Below, one piece after another: positions 34,016 through 35,885 of a stretch of 35,885 nucleotides of DNA. This DNA comes from Paenibacillus agaridevorans (GTDB lineage Bacteria > Bacillota > Bacilli > Paenibacillales > Paenibacillaceae): NCBI RefSeq assembly GCF_003112455.1, contig NZ_BDQX01000163.1:180362-216246 (forward strand), given 5' to 3'. The notes under the pieces are model-generated. The model made no database searches. It worked only from the letters and a program-made list of their open reading frames with translations, and had not been told where the DNA came from. The position numbers were made by a program, and so were the translations under genes. The stretch's first letter is position 1, and each line of letters begins with the position of its first letter.

Positions 34016-35632
34016 TTATCTCTTTAAATAACGGTCATACGCGCTTTGGTAGATGGCAATAACCTTCTCTACTCCAATCGTTTTCAGTTGCTGTTGATAC
34101 TTCTCGAAATCGTCCAACGATTCTTTGCCCATAATGAATTTCACGAACATTTCTTCCTTATAGCTGTTCAAATCGGTTTCAATTTTGGCAGCTTGTGCGC
34201 TTTCCTCAGGTGTCGGTGTAATAAACTTTGGCAGCATGTGCTTGACTGCTTCCGTATCGGACCAGACCTGAGCAGCTTCATCCTGTTGAGGATATGTGTT
34301 GGTATTTCGGTGCTTATCCGTAAGGTACGGACCAGCTTGCTTGGAGTACTGGGACAAGATCTGTTGAACGTTAAGATCTTTATTGTTTAATATCAAATCC
34401 GTAAATTTCGGCACCTCATTCTCTACCGTGTAGCTTTCGCCCTCGATACCGTAATTGAAGAGCATTTTCCCTTCCTCGCTATAGGCATAATCAAGCCAAC
34501 GCGCTGCTGTTTCTACATGCTTGGAGGACGCCGAGATAGCTGCCGAGCCTGAAGGGTTATACTTGAAGTCTCGCTGCCCGATGAATGCCTTCTCTCCTTT
34601 ATTCAAGACTGGATAAGGAGCTCCCACCAAATCAAATGCAGGATCCTTTGTCTTCATCGTGTCGAGCCAGCGTCCAATGCCTCCTCCTATTAAACCAACT
34701 GTGGCTCCAGAAATGCCGGAAGTGATTTTAGTATCAAGGGTTTTCCCGTCGGAATCCGGTATTGCGAAATCTTTATCGATCAGCCCTTCCTGATACCATT
34801 TGCGAAGCAGCTCCAGGGCATCCTTAAATTGCGGATCATAGGGGCCGTAATGGACCTTCCCTTGATCGTCGAGATAGAAACCGTTGGAAGTTTGGAATGC
34901 CCCGATAAATGTATCTTCCAAATCCCACTTGCCGCCTGCGTATCTCGCGGTAAACGGCGCAGCTACGTTTTTCTTTTCTTTGAAAGCTTTTAGAGTTATA
35001 TACCATTCGTCAATCGTCGTAGGGACAGGCAAACCTAATTCATCCAGCCAATCCTTGCGTAGTACAGGCCCCTCGTAAACCAGCTGCACAGGAGCCTCCC
35101 GTAGCATAGGAAATACATAGTATTGTCCGCTGTCCGTCTTCAGCTGCCTGGCCAGTTCCGGATCCGACTCAATGATCTGTTTCAAATTTGGCGCATATTG
35201 ATCAATGATGTCATTCAACGGCAGAATAACTTTATCTTTAATCGCCTTCTCCGGTCCTCCCGGATAAGCCGTCCAGGTGTATTCGACAACATCTGGCAGT
35301 TCGTTCGATGCAACCATCAAGTTGAACTTCTCTGTCGTTTGCCCCACAGGTGGATGTGTATACGTTACCTTGACGCCAGTTTGTTTCTCAAGCTCCTGTC
35401 CAAAGATTGTCTCTGCCATGTTCTCAATGTTGACCGACAACAGATTGTTGTTCAGCGTTTGCCATGAAGTAAGTGTCGAACCTGCCTTGAGCGGGTAGCT
35501 TACTGTTGCCGGAGCTTGCGTATTATCCGGTATCGATGGCTTCTCCCCCTCGGGAGCGGAGGTGCATCCTGCCGTGAGCATTGCCGCTCCTAACACAATG
35601 CTGATTGCCGTACAAAGCTTCTTTTTTGCCAT
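34016..35632 (-). CDS. Solute-binding lipoprotein, LplA-like (paralog 1)
   Basis: This 538-aa extracellular oligosaccharide-binding protein has lipobox Leu-Thr-Ala-Gly-Cys (Cys23) and a Pro-rich linker. It heads the long operon and delivers ligand to the permeases just downstream. Segments such as WTAYPGGPEKA, DSGQYYVFPMLRE and RWLDYAYSEEG are shared with the paralog at 19263-20882. Substitutions cluster at the N-terminus and around residues 420-480, so the ligand range may differ. ATG 35632 follows AAGGGG. Its promoter region carries the 32-bp element common to both paralogs. Confidence 0.95.
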   Translation of the reverse strand: MAKKKLCTAISIVLGAAMLTAGCTSAPEGEKPSIPDNTQAPATVSYPLKAGSTLTSWQTLNNNLLSVNIENMAETIFGQELEKQTGVKVTYTHPPVGQTTEKFNLMVASNELPDVVEYTWTAYPGGPEKAIKDKVILPLNDIIDQYAPNLKQIIESDPELARQLKTDSGQYYVFPMLREAPVQLVYEGPVLRKDWLDELGLPVPTTIDEWYITLKAFKEKKNVAAPFTARYAGGKWDLEDTFIGAFQTSNGFYLDDQGKVHYGPYDPQFKDALELLRKWYQEGLIDKDFAIPDSDGKTLDTKITSGISGATVGLIGGGIGRWLDTMKTKDPAFDLVGAPYPVLNKGEKAFIGQRDFKYNPSGSAAISASSKHVETAARWLDYAYSEEGKMLFNYGIEGESYTVENEVPKFTDLILNNKDLNVQQILSQYSKQAGPYLTDKHRNTNTYPQQDEAAQVWSDTEAVKHMLPKFITPTPEESAQAAKIETDLNSYKEEMFVKFIMGKESLDDFEKYQQQLKTIGVEKVIAIYQSAYDRYLKR

Positions 35633-35673
35633 GTTAGTTTCCCCTTCTATTCCATGTAGTGTGATACATTTTC

Positions 35674-35726
35674 ATTATCGAATGGATTTGGCTTTTACGT
35701 ATACTGATAAAACGCAAACTCGACTT
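35674..35726 (-). promoter_or_regulatory. Shared 32-bp element and putative -10 box of SBP paralog 1
   Basis: The block at 35695-35726 is identical to 20957-20988. On the minus strand it ends 15 bases before GATAAT (35674-35679), a putative -10. No good -35 is seen, which fits an activator-dependent promoter such as one read by an AraC-type protein. It would drive the 14.6-kb operon down to 21058. Confidence 0.55.
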
Positions 35727-35829
35727 GCAAAAGCGGAAAAGGGCGTTGTTAATTCGTAGAGAGCAATTGCAATACATGTGATGTGGAAATAAATCGGCAT
35801 CTTTGAATCTTCATGCATTTTACCTAGGC
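35727..35829. other. Upstream gap at the right edge, no gene seen
   Basis: This stretch between the 32-bp element and the right-edge terminator holds no coding frame I can support. A weak plus-strand promoter-like pair (TTGCAA, 17 bases, TAAATC) is present at about 35765-35793. It could start a short plus-strand transcript ending at the next terminator, but the -10 box is poor. Confidence 0.3.
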
Positions 35830-35867
35830 AACAATCCCCCGCCGTTAATCGGCGGGGGGTTGTTTTT
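35830..35867 (+). terminator. Strong rho-independent terminator, orphan on the plus strand
   Basis: A 15-bp stem (35830-35844 with 35850-35864, core CCCCCGCCG/CGGCGGGGG, one G-U pair) has a 5-base loop and a T-run to 35867. The T-run is on the plus strand, where no gene precedes it in the window. It could end a minus-strand gene beyond the edge if it is bidirectional, or belong to an attenuator or small RNA. Confidence 0.7.
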
Positions 35868-35885
35868 GGACGATCATATGGCTAA

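Noticed and set aside
1..35885. Mobile elements, tRNA genes, CRISPR arrays, toxin-antitoxin or defence genes
   Set aside because: No transposase, integrase, clover-leaf, repeat-spacer array or recognisable defence protein was found on either strand.

Overview
This window looks like chromosome of a spore-forming, Paenibacillus-type member of the Bacillales (inference). The signs are YesM/YesN two-component pairs and LplABC-type transporters without a dedicated ATPase. A membrane-bound AraC-type regulator, an S-layer-homology (SLH) surface protein, strong AGGAGG-like ribosome sites and TTG/GTG starts point the same way. No rRNA, tRNA, CRISPR array, transposase or phage gene was seen.

Region 1 (1-4000, minus strand) is a small sugar operon. 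It holds a LacI-family repressor, a GH2 beta-mannosidase-like glycosidase and the first 34 codons of a lipoprotein, probably a transporter binding protein, which runs off the left edge. A dyad covers the promoter of the GH2 gene. Region 2 (4101-5000) holds a lone plus-strand DUF2935 gene, closed by a two-way terminator.

Region 3 (5014-13314, minus strand) is a six-gene unit. In transcription order it is YesN-type response regulator, YesM-type sensor kinase, two MalF/MalG-type permeases, a solute-binding lipoprotein with an EF-hand-like loop, and a sulfatase. Region 4 (13501-16689) holds a secreted leucine-rich-repeat protein with C-terminal SLH domains and a convergent short-chain dehydrogenase. 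Neither is clearly part of the sugar systems.

Region 5 (16869-35632, minus strand) is the main attraction, a polysaccharide-utilisation locus of about 19 kb. In transcription order it is SBP lipoprotein, LplB-type permease, LplC-type permease, GH29 alpha-fucosidase, sulfatase, GH88 unsaturated uronyl hydrolase, Gfo/Idh/MocA oxidoreductase, sulfatase, sulfatase, beta-propeller protein, sulfatase and a terminator. A second transcript follows with a close paralog of the SBP and a membrane-bound AraC regulator. The two SBP genes share a 32-bp upstream element at a fixed distance from a putative -10 box.

Taken together, region 5 suggests import of sulfated oligosaccharides containing uronic acid and fucose. 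The enzymes lack visible signal peptides, so desulfation, defucosylation and removal of unsaturated uronic acid would all happen in the cytoplasm. The polymer cannot be named from sequence alone. Fucosylated chondroitin sulfate, a glucuronic-acid-containing fucoidan, or another sulfated uronate glycan would fit. No recognised polysaccharide lyase, sulfatase-maturing enzyme or ABC ATPase is in the window. The beta-propeller protein and the Gfo/Idh/MocA protein are the best candidates for unrecognised glycan-cleaving chemistry.
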